Shown here: positions 1 through 8,721 of the stretch, one piece after another
Layout of the letters: each line of letters begins with the position of its first letter
Numbering within the stretch: position 1 is the stretch's first letter
Assembly: GCA_027489365.1 (NCBI GenBank)
Contig: JAIXZV010000091.1
Location: 1-40,608, forward strand
Direction: 5' to 3'
DNA: 40,608 bases
Source of the DNA: Sphingomonadales bacterium
GTDB taxonomy: Bacteria; Pseudomonadota; Alphaproteobacteria; Sphingomonadales; Sphingomonadaceae
The notes under the pieces: model-generated
The model's input: the letters and a program-made list of their open reading frames with translations, nothing else
Told to the model about the DNA's origin: nothing
Databases searched by the model: none
Made by a program: the position numbers and the translations under genes

Positions 1-133
1 ATCCTCCCCGGCACGGGGAGGGGGACCATTTGCCTTTCCCGGCAAATGGTGGAGGGGGCGTGCCACGAGCCCGAGCTTTTGTGGCCCGCCCCCTCCGTCG
101 CCTTCGGCGCCCCCTCCCCGTGCCGGGGAGGAT
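1..133. repeat. Nested inverted-repeat (REP/MITE-like) intergenic element
   Basis: 24-bp perfect outer arms 1-24 (atcctccccggcacggggaggggg) and 110-133; inner stems 25-34/41-50 (accatttgcc/ggcaaatggt), 51-60/87-96 (ggagggggcg/cgccccctcc), 62-66/81-85. Confidence 0.85.
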
Positions 134-168
134 TGTTCGGGTCCGCCTCCGCTGCTATCGCACCCCCC

Positions 169-402
169 ATGATCGCCCCGCCCGAAATCTTCCGCGTCAC
201 CCATGCCCGCAACGTCTGTGACGGCGCGACCGATATTCCCGGCGGCGCGAGCCTCGGGCATCCGCGCGTGTTCCTCGAAATCGACGAGAGCGGCTATGTC
301 GATTGCGGCTATTGCGATCGACGCTTCGTACTGATCGGTGGCCCGGCCGACGGCGTCGACCCGGCAACGCTGCCCGATCATGGTGACGGCGCGGGGCGTT
401 GA
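169..402 (+). CDS. zinc-finger (zf-CHCC type) domain protein
   Basis: MIAPPEIFRVTHARNVCDGA...HPRVFLEI..GYVDCGYCDRRFVL: CX(n)H...CGYCDRRF pattern typical of zf-CHCC; internal ATG of ORF 46..402, after the repeat. Confidence 0.8.
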   Translation: MIAPPEIFRVTHARNVCDGATDIPGGASLGHPRVFLEIDESGYVDCGYCDRRFVLIGGPADGVDPATLPDHGDGAGR

Positions 403-893
403 AAACGCGCTGGCTGCTGCTGACGCCGCTCGCCCTCCCAATCGCGCTGTTCGCTGCCGCCGCTGCCCCTGAAAGGACCCCGATGCTCCACGCGACCGGC
501 ACGTTCGAGGTCAAGATGACGCCCGAGGCGCAAGGCGATGCGCCGAGCGGCGGCTTGCCGACCAGCCGTATGGGCATTGCCAAGAGCTTCACCGGCGGCA
601 TGACCGGGACCGCCGCTGGCACGATGCTCGCGGCGGGGACGCCCCAGCCCGGGCACCCGGCGGGCTATGTCGCGATCGACCAGTTCAGCGGGACCGTCGA
701 TGGCAAGGCGGGGAGCTTCCTGCTGCTCCACCGCGGCACGATCGACAAGGCGGGCGGCGCCGATCTGTCGGTGATCATCGCGCCCGACAGCGGCACCGGT
801 GCGCTGGAAGGGATTAGCGGCAGCTTCGCGATCAAGATCGAGGGCGGCGTGCACCGTTACGATCTGGCTTATACGCTGCCCGCAGCGCGCTAA
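399..893 (+). CDS. DUF3224 domain-containing protein
   Basis: LHATGTFEVKMTPEAQ...G.SKSFTGGMTGTAAGTML pattern; TTG start at 399 gives a signal-like N-terminus, ATG alternative at 483. Confidence 0.75.
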   Translation: MKTRWLLLTPLALPIALFAAAAAPERTPMLHATGTFEVKMTPEAQGDAPSGGLPTSRMGIAKSFTGGMTGTAAGTMLAAGTPQPGHPAGYVAIDQFSGTVDGKAGSFLLLHRGTIDKAGGADLSVIIAPDSGTGALEGISGSFAIKIEGGVHRYDLAYTLPAAR

Positions 894-903
894 ACCAAAT
901 CGT

Positions 904-982
904 GTGCTCCTGCGCAGGCAGGAGCCCTGGGTTCCAACGCGCAGACCTATATGACCCAACGCTCCTGCCTTCGCAGGAGCAC
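904..982. repeat. Paired short hairpins (REP-like)
   Basis: gctcctgcgcaggcaggagc (906-925) and gctcctgccttcgcaggagc (961-980): each a hairpin, and inverted copies of each other with one mismatch. Confidence 0.75.
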
Positions 983-1041
983 GGCCTGGCGGGTGACGCA
1001 CGCGCACCATTTACGCGCCCGCCCCGCGTCCCTATCTTCGC

Positions 1042-2475
1042 TTGATGACCAGCCCCACAGACCCCCGCGCCTTCCTGTACCACGACGGTCAGCTCGACCC
1101 GCAAGAGGCGCAGGCGCTCACCGCCGCCGCGCTCGGCAAGGCCGATGATGGCGAGTTGTACCTGCAATATCGCAAATCCGAGGCGTTCGGCTTCGACGAC
1201 GGGCGGCTGAAAACCGCAAGCTACGATACGCATTCGGGCTTTGGCCTGCGCGCCGTGTCGGGCGAGATGACCGCCTTCGCGCACGCCAATGAACTGAGCG
1301 CCGCCGCGATCCGCCGGGCGAGCGAGACGATGGCGCTGATCGACCCCTCCGCCGCGCCCAAGGCCGGGCCGCCGCGCGCCACCAACCGCCACCTCTATAC
1401 CGACGCCGATCCGCTCGACCTGATCCCGTTCGCCGACAAAGTGAATTTGTGCCAGACGATCGACGCCGCCGCCCGCGCGCGTGATCCGCGTGTCGCGCAG
1501 GTGTCGGTGTCGCTGATGGGCAGCTGGAACGTCATCGAAATCGTCCGTGCCGACGGCTTCATCGCGACCGACGTGCGCCCGCTGGTGCGCTTGAACGTCA
1601 GCATCGTGGTCGAACAGAATGGCCGGCGTGAAACCGGCAGCTTCGGGATCGGTGGGCGCTATCTCTACAACGACCTGATTGAGCCCGCGACGTGGAACCG
1701 CGCGATCGATGAAGCGCTGGCGCAAGCCGTCGTCAATCTCGACGCGGTCGATGCACCCGCGGGCGAGATGACGGTGCTGCTCGGGCCGGGCTGGCCGGGG
1801 ATTTTGCTGCACGAGGCGATCGGCCACGGGCTCGAAGGCGATTTCAACCGCAAGGGCACGTCGGCTTTTTCGGGCCGGATCGGCGAGCGAGTCGCAGCCC
1901 CCGGCGTCACCGTGGTCGATGACGGATCGATCGCCGACCGGCGCGGGTCGCTGTCGATCGACGATGAAGGCACGCCGACGCAGGAAAATGTGCTGATCGA
2001 GGACGGGATCCTGAAGGGCTATATCCAGGACCGATTGAACGCCCGTCTGATGGGCGTCGCGCCGACCGGCAATGGCCGCCGCGAATCGTTCGCGCACGCA
2101 CCGATGCCTCGCATGACCAACACCTTCATGCGCGGCGGCAAGGACGATCCGGCCGAACTGCTCAGCCGGATGAAGAACGGCATCTTCGCCAAATCGTTCG
2201 GCGGCGGCCAAGTCGATATCGTGTCGGGCAAGTTCGTGTTCAGCTGCACCGAGGCGTACCGTGTCGAGAACGGCAAGATCGGCGCCCCGATCAAGGGCGC
2301 GACGCTGATCGGCGACGGGCCGTCCTGCCTCACCCGCGTCGAAGGCATCGGCAACGATTTCGCTTTGGATGAAGGCGTCGGCATGTGCGGCAAGGGCGGG
2401 CAGAGCGTTCCGGCGGGCGTCGGGCAGCCGACGTTGCTGGTCGCGGGGCTGACGGTTGGCGGGACGGCGGTTTAA
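1042..2475 (+). CDS. tldD: metalloprotease TldD
   Basis: 477 aa; HEAIGHGLEGD motif, ...GMCGKGGQSVPAGVGQPTLLV C-terminus typical of TldD. Confidence 0.95.
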   Translation: MMTSPTDPRAFLYHDGQLDPQEAQALTAAALGKADDGELYLQYRKSEAFGFDDGRLKTASYDTHSGFGLRAVSGEMTAFAHANELSAAAIRRASETMALIDPSAAPKAGPPRATNRHLYTDADPLDLIPFADKVNLCQTIDAAARARDPRVAQVSVSLMGSWNVIEIVRADGFIATDVRPLVRLNVSIVVEQNGRRETGSFGIGGRYLYNDLIEPATWNRAIDEALAQAVVNLDAVDAPAGEMTVLLGPGWPGILLHEAIGHGLEGDFNRKGTSAFSGRIGERVAAPGVTVVDDGSIADRRGSLSIDDEGTPTQENVLIEDGILKGYIQDRLNARLMGVAPTGNGRRESFAHAPMPRMTNTFMRGGKDDPAELLSRMKNGIFAKSFGGGQVDIVSGKFVFSCTEAYRVENGKIGAPIKGATLIGDGPSCLTRVEGIGNDFALDEGVGMCGKGGQSVPAGVGQPTLLVAGLTVGGTAV

Positions 2476-2580
2476 GCGCCGTCGCCGAGCCGATCTGTTG
2501 CGGACAGCCCATTCGTGCCGCGCGCGGTTTGATCGCCCGCCACGATACGCTATCGTGCCGGGCACGCGGCGGAGGGCGAC

Positions 2581-3150
2581 ATGGAATTCTTCAAGGCATT
2601 GAACGACGACCACCGCGCCTTCATTGCAAAGCAGCCAGTCTTCTTCGTCGCCACCGCGGCGGAGGGGACGCGAGTCAATCTCAGCCCCAAGGGGCTCGAT
2701 TGCTTCCGCGTGCTCGGCCCCAATCGCGTTGCCTATCTCGATCTCGGCGGATCGGGGAATGAGACGCAGGCGCATTTGAGCGCGGATGGGCGCATCACGA
2801 TCATGTTCTGCGCGTTCGACAATCCCGCGCTGATCCTGCGGCTGTACGGCACGGGCAGCTATGTCGTGGCGGGCGAGCTGGGCTATGACGCATTCGCCGC
2901 GCATTTCCCCCGCCTCGCGGGGGCGCGGCAAGTGTTCGATATTGCGGTCGACAGCGTGCAGACCAGTTGCGGCTGGGGCGTGCCGCACATGACGGTCGAG
3001 CGCCCGCGCGACACGCTGGTCAAATTCCACGCGCAACAAGCGCCCGCCGACCGTCTTGCCAAGATCGCGACGCGCGACCGCAGCATCGACGGGCTGCCGG
3101 TGCGCGTGCAGACAGTGATGCCCGACTTCGATCCGCTCCCGCCGCGATGA
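2581..3150 (+). CDS. pyridoxamine 5'-phosphate oxidase family protein
   Basis: MEFFKALNDDHRAFIAKQPVFFVATAAEGTRVNLSPKGLDCFRVLGPNRVAYLDLGGSGNET; PNPOx-like split-barrel pattern. Confidence 0.85.
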   Translation: MEFFKALNDDHRAFIAKQPVFFVATAAEGTRVNLSPKGLDCFRVLGPNRVAYLDLGGSGNETQAHLSADGRITIMFCAFDNPALILRLYGTGSYVVAGELGYDAFAAHFPRLAGARQVFDIAVDSVQTSCGWGVPHMTVERPRDTLVKFHAQQAPADRLAKIATRDRSIDGLPVRVQTVMPDFDPLPPR

Positions 3151-3356
3151 GCCTGGTCGAGATCGGTCGCTACGCCCGCAACGAAGCGCATATGGTGATC
3201 GGCCTGCTGCAATCGGCGGACATCCCCGCCGTCGCGCTCGATGGCAATGCCAGCATCGCCGACGGTAGCCAGTTCTTCATACCCGTGCGCGTGATGGTGG
3301 ATGAAGACGATGCCGAGGCCGCACGGGAGGTCCTGAGCGGCGTGCCCGATTCTTAG
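3147..3356 (+). CDS. DUF2007 (putative signal-transducing) domain protein
   Basis: MSLVEIGRYARNEAHMVIGLLQSADIPAVALDGNAS...VRVMVDEDDAEAAREVL; ATGA overlap with upstream CDS. Confidence 0.8.
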   Translation: MSLVEIGRYARNEAHMVIGLLQSADIPAVALDGNASIADGSQFFIPVRVMVDEDDAEAAREVLSGVPDS

Positions 3357-3440
3357 GCATCCTTTCGCAACTGCACAAAAATTTACGCCTTCGTAACGGT
3401 TTTGATCACGAAACCGCGCGGAATCGTGTGTTTTCGACTC

Positions 3441-3455
3441 TGGCACGCAGATTGC
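3441..3455 (+). promoter_or_regulatory. sigma-54 (-24/-12) promoter for glnK-amtB
   Basis: TGGCACGCAGATTGC matches TGGCACG-N4-TTGC exactly, ~36 bp upstream of the glnK GTG start. Confidence 0.88.
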
Positions 3456-3463
3456 GAGGATAG

Positions 3464-3829
<366 letters not shown>

Positions 3830-3855
3830 GCGCCGCCGTCCTCAAGGGGGTATCG

Positions 3856-5271
3856 ATGAAGCAATCGACCAAATTTGGGCTTGCCGCAGGCTTTGCAGGG
3901 GCCGCCCTGTTCTCAGCCCTTCCGGCCTGGGCGCAGGCGCCCGCCGCAGCCGCACCGTTCGTGCCGACCGCTGCGATGGTCAACAAGGGCGACACGAGCT
4001 GGATGCTGATCTCCTCGGCCCTCGTGCTGATGATGTCGGTCCCCGGCCTCGCGCTGTTCTACGGCGGCCTGGTGCGCACCAAGAACATGCTGTCGGTACT
4101 CATGCAGGTGTTCATGATCGTGTCGATCGCGGCACTGGTTTGGGTGAGCTGGGGCTATTCGATGGCCTTCACCGGCGGATCGCAATTCGTCGGCGGCTTC
4201 GGCAAGCTGTTCCTGAAGGGCGTCGATGCCAATTCGCTCGCCGCGACCTTCTCGAATGGCGTCTATATCCCGGAATATGCCTTCATCGTCTTCCAGATGA
4301 CCTTCGCGTGCATCACGCCCGCGCTGATCGTCGGGGCGTTTGCGGAACGCGTGAAGTTCACGCCGCTGATGATCTTCACCGTGCTGTGGATGACGATCGT
4401 CTATTTCCCGATCGCGCACATGGTGTGGTATTGGGCGGGTCCTGACTTCCTCCACGCTGCGCCGACCGATTACGGCTTCCTGTGGGGCAAGGGCGCACTC
4501 GATTTCGCGGGCGGCACCGTGGTGCACATCAACGCCGGTATCGCAGGTCTCGTTGGCTGCATCATCATCGGCAAGCGCGTCGGGTACGGCAAGGAGCCGA
4601 TGCCGCCGCACTCTCTGACCATGACGATGATCGGCGCCAGCCTGCTGTGGGTCGGCTGGTTCGGCTTCAACGCTGGCTCCAACCTCGAATCGAACGGCTT
4701 GGCCGCACTCGCCTTCATCAACACCTTCGTCGCCACGGCAGCAGCAGCGGTCTCGTGGGCGGTGATCGACCAGATCAAGCATGGCAAACCGTCGCTGCTC
4801 GGCGCGGTGACGGGTGCGGTCGCGGGGTTGGTGGCGATCACGCCGGCCTCGGGCTACGCGTCGCCTATGGGCTCGGTCGTACTCGGCCTGCTCGTCTCGC
4901 CGCTGTGCTTCTTCTTCGTCACCACGGTGAAGAACCTCGGCAAATATGACGACTCGCTCGACGTGTTCGGCGTGCACTGTGTCGGCGGCATCTTCGGCGC
5001 GCTCGGCACGGGCATCGTCGCTGACCCGGCGCTCGGCGGCCAGGGCTTCATCGATTACACCGCGCCCGTTGCAAAGGCCGGCGTGTACGACATGGCAACG
5101 CAACTCATCACCCAGGCCGAGGCCGTTGGCGTGACGCTGCTGTGGTCGGGCGGGATCTCGGCGATCCTGTTCCTCGCGCTGAAATACACCGTCGGCATCC
5201 GCCCCTCGGAAGAAGTCGAGCACGAAGGTCTCGACATCAACGAGCATGGCGAGCGCGCCTACAATTATTGA
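3856..5271 (+). CDS. amtB: ammonium transporter
   Basis: signal peptide MKQSTKFGLAAGFAGAALFSALPAWAQA, then DTSWMLISSALVLMMSVPGLALFYGGLVRTKNMLS...; GVHCVGGIFGALGTG. Confidence 0.97.
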   Translation: MKQSTKFGLAAGFAGAALFSALPAWAQAPAAAAPFVPTAAMVNKGDTSWMLISSALVLMMSVPGLALFYGGLVRTKNMLSVLMQVFMIVSIAALVWVSWGYSMAFTGGSQFVGGFGKLFLKGVDANSLAATFSNGVYIPEYAFIVFQMTFACITPALIVGAFAERVKFTPLMIFTVLWMTIVYFPIAHMVWYWAGPDFLHAAPTDYGFLWGKGALDFAGGTVVHINAGIAGLVGCIIIGKRVGYGKEPMPPHSLTMTMIGASLLWVGWFGFNAGSNLESNGLAALAFINTFVATAAAAVSWAVIDQIKHGKPSLLGAVTGAVAGLVAITPASGYASPMGSVVLGLLVSPLCFFFVTTVKNLGKYDDSLDVFGVHCVGGIFGALGTGIVADPALGGQGFIDYTAPVAKAGVYDMATQLITQAEAVGVTLLWSGGISAILFLALKYTVGIRPSEEVEHEGLDINEHGERAYNY

Positions 5272-5340
5272 CGAGATTGGGGGGCGCCGTTCGGGGGAGC
5301 GGCGTCACCCAAACCATGTTCCTCCTGCGGACACACTCAG

Positions 5341-5370
5341 GCCGGTGCGGCAACGCACCGGCCCTTTTTT
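5341..5370 (+). terminator. Rho-independent terminator downstream of amtB
   Basis: gccggtgcg-gcaa-cgcaccggc stem-loop followed by cctttttt. Confidence 0.9.
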
Positions 5371-5372
5371 CG

Positions 5373-5858
5373 TCAGAGGGGTCCGGCCTCGCGCGGCGGG
5401 CGATGCGGCAAGGCGATCGCGTCGGTGTCGCCGATGAAGGCAGCCCACGCGCCGCCCGGCTGCCACAGCGCCTCCATCGGCGCACGCGCCGCCGCCGCCT
5501 CCCACCCGAGGACGTCGCGGCGATAGCGATAGAAGAACGCCGACACGCGCAGGTTCAGGATGCAATGCACGTGCACCGGTACCTCCCCCAGCGCATCCAG
5601 CGCGGCGCAGAAGCGCGCGAAATCCGCCTCGCTCGGCGCATCGAAGGCGACCGGGATGTGGGTGTAGCTCATGCCCGCCGCAGTGACGCTCGCCGCTTCA
5701 TCCGGCAGCGCGCGCTCGTGCGTGTGGAGACCGAGATTGATGATGTGTCGCACGCCGATCGCGGCAAGCTCGGCAAGCTCGGCCTCGCTCGGCTGGCCCG
5801 ACGTCGTGATCTGCTGGTCGAGGCGTTGCCAGTTCGGGATATGGATCGGGTCGGACAT
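5373..5858 (-). CDS. protein tyrosine phosphatase-like (DSP/DUF442-type) protein
   Basis: TSGQPSEAELAELAAIGVRHIINLGLHTHERALPDE..VTAAGMSYTHIPV...VPVHVHCILNLRVSAFFYRYRR; start at MSDPIHIPNW. Confidence 0.75.
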   Translation of the reverse strand: MSDPIHIPNWQRLDQQITTSGQPSEAELAELAAIGVRHIINLGLHTHERALPDEAASVTAAGMSYTHIPVAFDAPSEADFARFCAALDALGEVPVHVHCILNLRVSAFFYRYRRDVLGWEAAAARAPMEALWQPGGAWAAFIGDTDAIALPHRPPREAGPL

Positions 5859-5982
5859 GCGGGCTCCATCAGTCAGAGGATGCCCAGGCGAGCGGCGGTG
5901 GGAGGTCGCGCTCCACGGTGGTGCCCCACCTGCTTCGCCAGTCACGCGACGGGCGGAAGATATCGCAACAGAGCGCGTGCCG

Positions 5983-6153
5983 CTAGACCTTGTCGGGCGG
6001 AGGCACTTCGGCCTGCTCCTCCTCGGCTTTCGCCTGCATCCGCCGCATCGCCAGCGCTGCCCCCAGCAGAAAACCGCCCGGTACCAGCGTGACGGCGGCG
6101 ATCAGCCCGATCCGCCGCCAGTCGGTCTTCTCCTTGGGGGCGTCTGCGCTCAC
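5983..6153 (-). CDS. small single-TM protein (56 aa), translationally coupled to the GMC gene
   Basis: Read from sequence: VSADAPKEKTDWRRIGLIAAVTLVPGGFLLGAALAMRRMQAKAEEEQAEVPPPDKV*; GTG start overlaps the upstream TGA as GTGA; absent from the supplied ORF track (size cutoff). Confidence 0.7.
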   Translation of the reverse strand: MSADAPKEKTDWRRIGLIAAVTLVPGGFLLGAALAMRRMQAKAEEEQAEVPPPDKV

Positions 6154-7736
6154 CCCAGATCGGCCGTGACGAAATCGGCGCAGCGCTCACCAATCATGAT
6201 CGACGGCGCGTTGGTGTTGCCCGAGACGAGCTTGGGCATGACTGACGCATCGGCGACATACAGCCCCTCCACCCCACGCACGCGCAGCCGCGGATCGCAC
6301 ACCGCCGCCTCGTCCGATCCCATCCGCGCCGTGCCGACCGGGTGATAGACGGTATCGGCGCGGGCCCGGATCAAGCGTTCGAGCGCATCATCGTCGCTAA
6401 GGTCGATCGGGTAGCGGTCGCGGCCCTGGTGGTTGCTGAGCGGCGGCTGTTCGAGGATGCGGTACATCGCGCGCACCCCCGCCTTCATCACCTCCATATC
6501 GCGCGAATCGCTGAAGAAGGCCGGGTCGATCACGGGCGCGGCACGCGCATCGCCCGAGGCGAGCCGGACGGTCCCGGTGCTTTCGGGCCGCAACACGCAA
6601 ACGTGACACGAATAGCCATGCCCCGGCACCTTGGTCCGGCCATGATCCTCGAGTGCCGCGATCACGAAGTGCAATTGCACGTCGGGCGCGGGCGCATCGG
6701 GCGTGACGGTCAGGAAACCGCCCGCTTCGGCGAAGGGCGTCGTCATCATCCCCTCGCGCTTGCGCAACCAGCTGATCAGCGCGCCGCCCATCGCGAGCGT
6801 GCCCTTCAGCGAATTGCCGACGAAGCTCTTCCCCGGGGTTTCGAACGCCGCGACATAATCGATATGGTCCTGCAGGTTGTCGCCCACTGCGGGCCGGTCG
6901 ACCCGCACGGCAATGCCATGCTCCTGCAAATGCGCGGCCGGCCCGATGCCCGATAGCTGCAGCAATTGCGCGGTGCCGAACACACCGCCCGCCAGAATGA
7001 CGCCACGCCGCGCGCGGATCACCTTGGACTGCCCGTCCTGCAGATAGGCGACACCCCAGGCGCGACCTTCGTCGAACAGCACGCGTTCGGCGGTCACGCC
7101 AGTCAGGATGTGGAGATTGGGGTTGGCCGGCTTGTCGCCGAGGAAGGCGCGCGCGGAAGTCCAGCGCTCGCCGCCCTTTTGCGTGACCTGGTACAGGCCG
7201 ACGCCTTCCTGCCGCGCGCCGTTGAAATCGTCGTTGCGCGGGATTTGCAGGCTCGCGCCCGCTTCGATGAAATCCATGCTGCCGGGATTGGCGAACAGCT
7301 GCTCGCTGACCCACAGCGGCCCGTCGGCGCCGTGAAACTCGTCGGCGCCGCGGACATTATGCTCGGCGCGTTTGAACCAGGGCAGCACCTCGTCATACGA
7401 CCAGCCGGGGCAGCCGAGCGCCGCCCAATTGTCGTAATCCCATTTGTTGCCGCGGATATAGACCATCGCGTTGATCGCGCTCGATCCACCCAGCCCCTTG
7501 CCGCGCGGCTGATGCCCGCGCCGGCCGTTCAGCCCGGGCTGCGGCACGGTCTCGTAATTCCAATTGGTCTTGTCGGTCTGAAACGCGAGGAACGCCGGGA
7601 TGCGTGTGCGCAAGCCCGTGTTGCGCCCCCCGGCTTCGAGCAAGGCGACGGAGAACTTTCCCCCGTCGCTCAGGCGTCCGGCAGCGGCTGCCCCGCCGGA
7701 TCCACCCCCGACGACAACGATATCGGCTTCTTCCAT
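6150..7736 (-). CDS. GMC family FAD-dependent oxidoreductase (alcohol/choline dehydrogenase-like)
   Basis: ADIVVVGGGSGGAAAAGRLSD FAD motif; HQPRGKGLGGSSAINAMVYIRGN; YHPVGTARMG C-terminal motif. Confidence 0.93.
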   Translation of the reverse strand: MEEADIVVVGGGSGGAAAAGRLSDGGKFSVALLEAGGRNTGLRTRIPAFLAFQTDKTNWNYETVPQPGLNGRRGHQPRGKGLGGSSAINAMVYIRGNKWDYDNWAALGCPGWSYDEVLPWFKRAEHNVRGADEFHGADGPLWVSEQLFANPGSMDFIEAGASLQIPRNDDFNGARQEGVGLYQVTQKGGERWTSARAFLGDKPANPNLHILTGVTAERVLFDEGRAWGVAYLQDGQSKVIRARRGVILAGGVFGTAQLLQLSGIGPAAHLQEHGIAVRVDRPAVGDNLQDHIDYVAAFETPGKSFVGNSLKGTLAMGGALISWLRKREGMMTTPFAEAGGFLTVTPDAPAPDVQLHFVIAALEDHGRTKVPGHGYSCHVCVLRPESTGTVRLASGDARAAPVIDPAFFSDSRDMEVMKAGVRAMYRILEQPPLSNHQGRDRYPIDLSDDDALERLIRARADTVYHPVGTARMGSDEAAVCDPRLRVRGVEGLYVADASVMPKLVSGNTNAPSIMIGERCADFVTADLG

Positions 7737-8656
7737 TCAGTCTCTCCAGACCCGCCGGCGGTTGCCGGTCGATATATGTTCGTCTCGCGCCAACGCGCCT
7801 TGATCGTCTCCGACGTGTCGCGGCTGCCGTCATGGCTCCACCCCGGCGGCATCACCATATAGCCGAGCTTGGCACGAAGCCCCGGCGCGCGCCACACATC
7901 CTGCGCGATGCCGATCCATTCGTGGAACGCTGCCCAGAACAGGTTGAAGCTGCCGAGATTCTTGACGATGCCATAGCGCGGTCGATCGTCGTCGCGCTCG
8001 GGTACGAAGGTGCCGAACATCTTGTCCCACACGATGAACACGCCGGCATAATTGCTGTCGAGATAGCGCGGGTTGGTCGCGTGATGCGCACGGTGGTGCG
8101 ACGGGGTGTTCATGACGCCCTCGAACCAGTTCGGCATCCGGTCGATCACTTCGGTGTGGATCCAGAATTGGTAGATCAGATTGAGCCCCGCGACGAAGAA
8201 CACCATTGCGGGGGGAAAACCGATCAGGAACAGCGGCAAGCGGAACAGGAAACTGACGCTGAAAAAGCCGGTCCAGGTCTGCCGGAGCGCGGTCGACAGA
8301 TTATAATGCTGGCTCGAATGGTGGATGACATGGCTCGCCCAGAACCATCGCACGCGGTGCGCGGAGCGGTGGAAGACGTAATAAGCCAGATCGTCAATCA
8401 CGAAGGCGATGACGAACCAATACCATTGATAGCCGATGTCGAAGGCGCGGAATTGCCACACCCATGTCGCCAGCACGAACACCGCCGTCCCCGACAGCGC
8501 GCCTGCTACCGTGCTGCCCAGCCCCAACATCAGCGATGTCAGCGTATCGCGCGGCTCATAGCGGCTGCGATCGCGAATCCGCGCGACGACCATCTCCGCC
8601 AGCACGAGCAGGATGAAGCCGGGCACGGCATATTGGACGGGGTCGGGCAAAACCAT
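7670..8656 (-). CDS. sterol desaturase / fatty acid hydroxylase family protein
   Basis: His clusters HRSAH, HVIHHSSQH, HHRAHH with a multi-TM profile. Confidence 0.92.
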   Translation of the reverse strand: MVLPDPVQYAVPGFILLVLAEMVVARIRDRSRYEPRDTLTSLMLGLGSTVAGALSGTAVFVLATWVWQFRAFDIGYQWYWFVIAFVIDDLAYYVFHRSAHRVRWFWASHVIHHSSQHYNLSTALRQTWTGFFSVSFLFRLPLFLIGFPPAMVFFVAGLNLIYQFWIHTEVIDRMPNWFEGVMNTPSHHRAHHATNPRYLDSNYAGVFIVWDKMFGTFVPERDDDRPRYGIVKNLGSFNLFWAAFHEWIGIAQDVWRAPGLRAKLGYMVMPPGWSHDGSRDTSETIKARWRETNIYRPATAGGSGETEWKKPISLSSGVDPAGQPLPDA

Positions 8657-8665
8657 CGCCGCTAC

Positions 8666-8696
8666 TTACACGACTGTCAGTGCCACATTGTCAATG
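8666..8696 (-). promoter_or_regulatory. possible promoter/operator upstream of the sterol desaturase gene
   Basis: direct repeats TGTCAGTG (8675-8682) and TGTCAATG (8689-8696); minus-strand TTGACA (8694-8689) plus 17 nt then GTGTAA (weak -10). Confidence 0.35.
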
Positions 8697-8721
8697 GGCG
8701 GGCCAATCAAAGGATGGGCGA

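Noticed and set aside
832-3039. 735-aa minus-strand ORF antisense to tldD and the PNPOx gene
   Set aside because: Arg/Ala/His/Asp-rich frame typical of antisense shadow ORFs in high-GC DNA; the sense strand encodes clearly recognisable proteins.
3357-3440. Possible NtrC enhancer upstream of the glnK sigma-54 promoter
   Set aside because: Only loose half-site resemblance (ctgcacaaaaatttacgcc); not good enough to annotate.
5942-6193. 83-aa minus-strand ORF from the track
   Set aside because: Arg/Gly/Ala-rich; the overlapping 56-aa frame (5983-6153) has a TM helix, a coupled start and a more protein-like composition.
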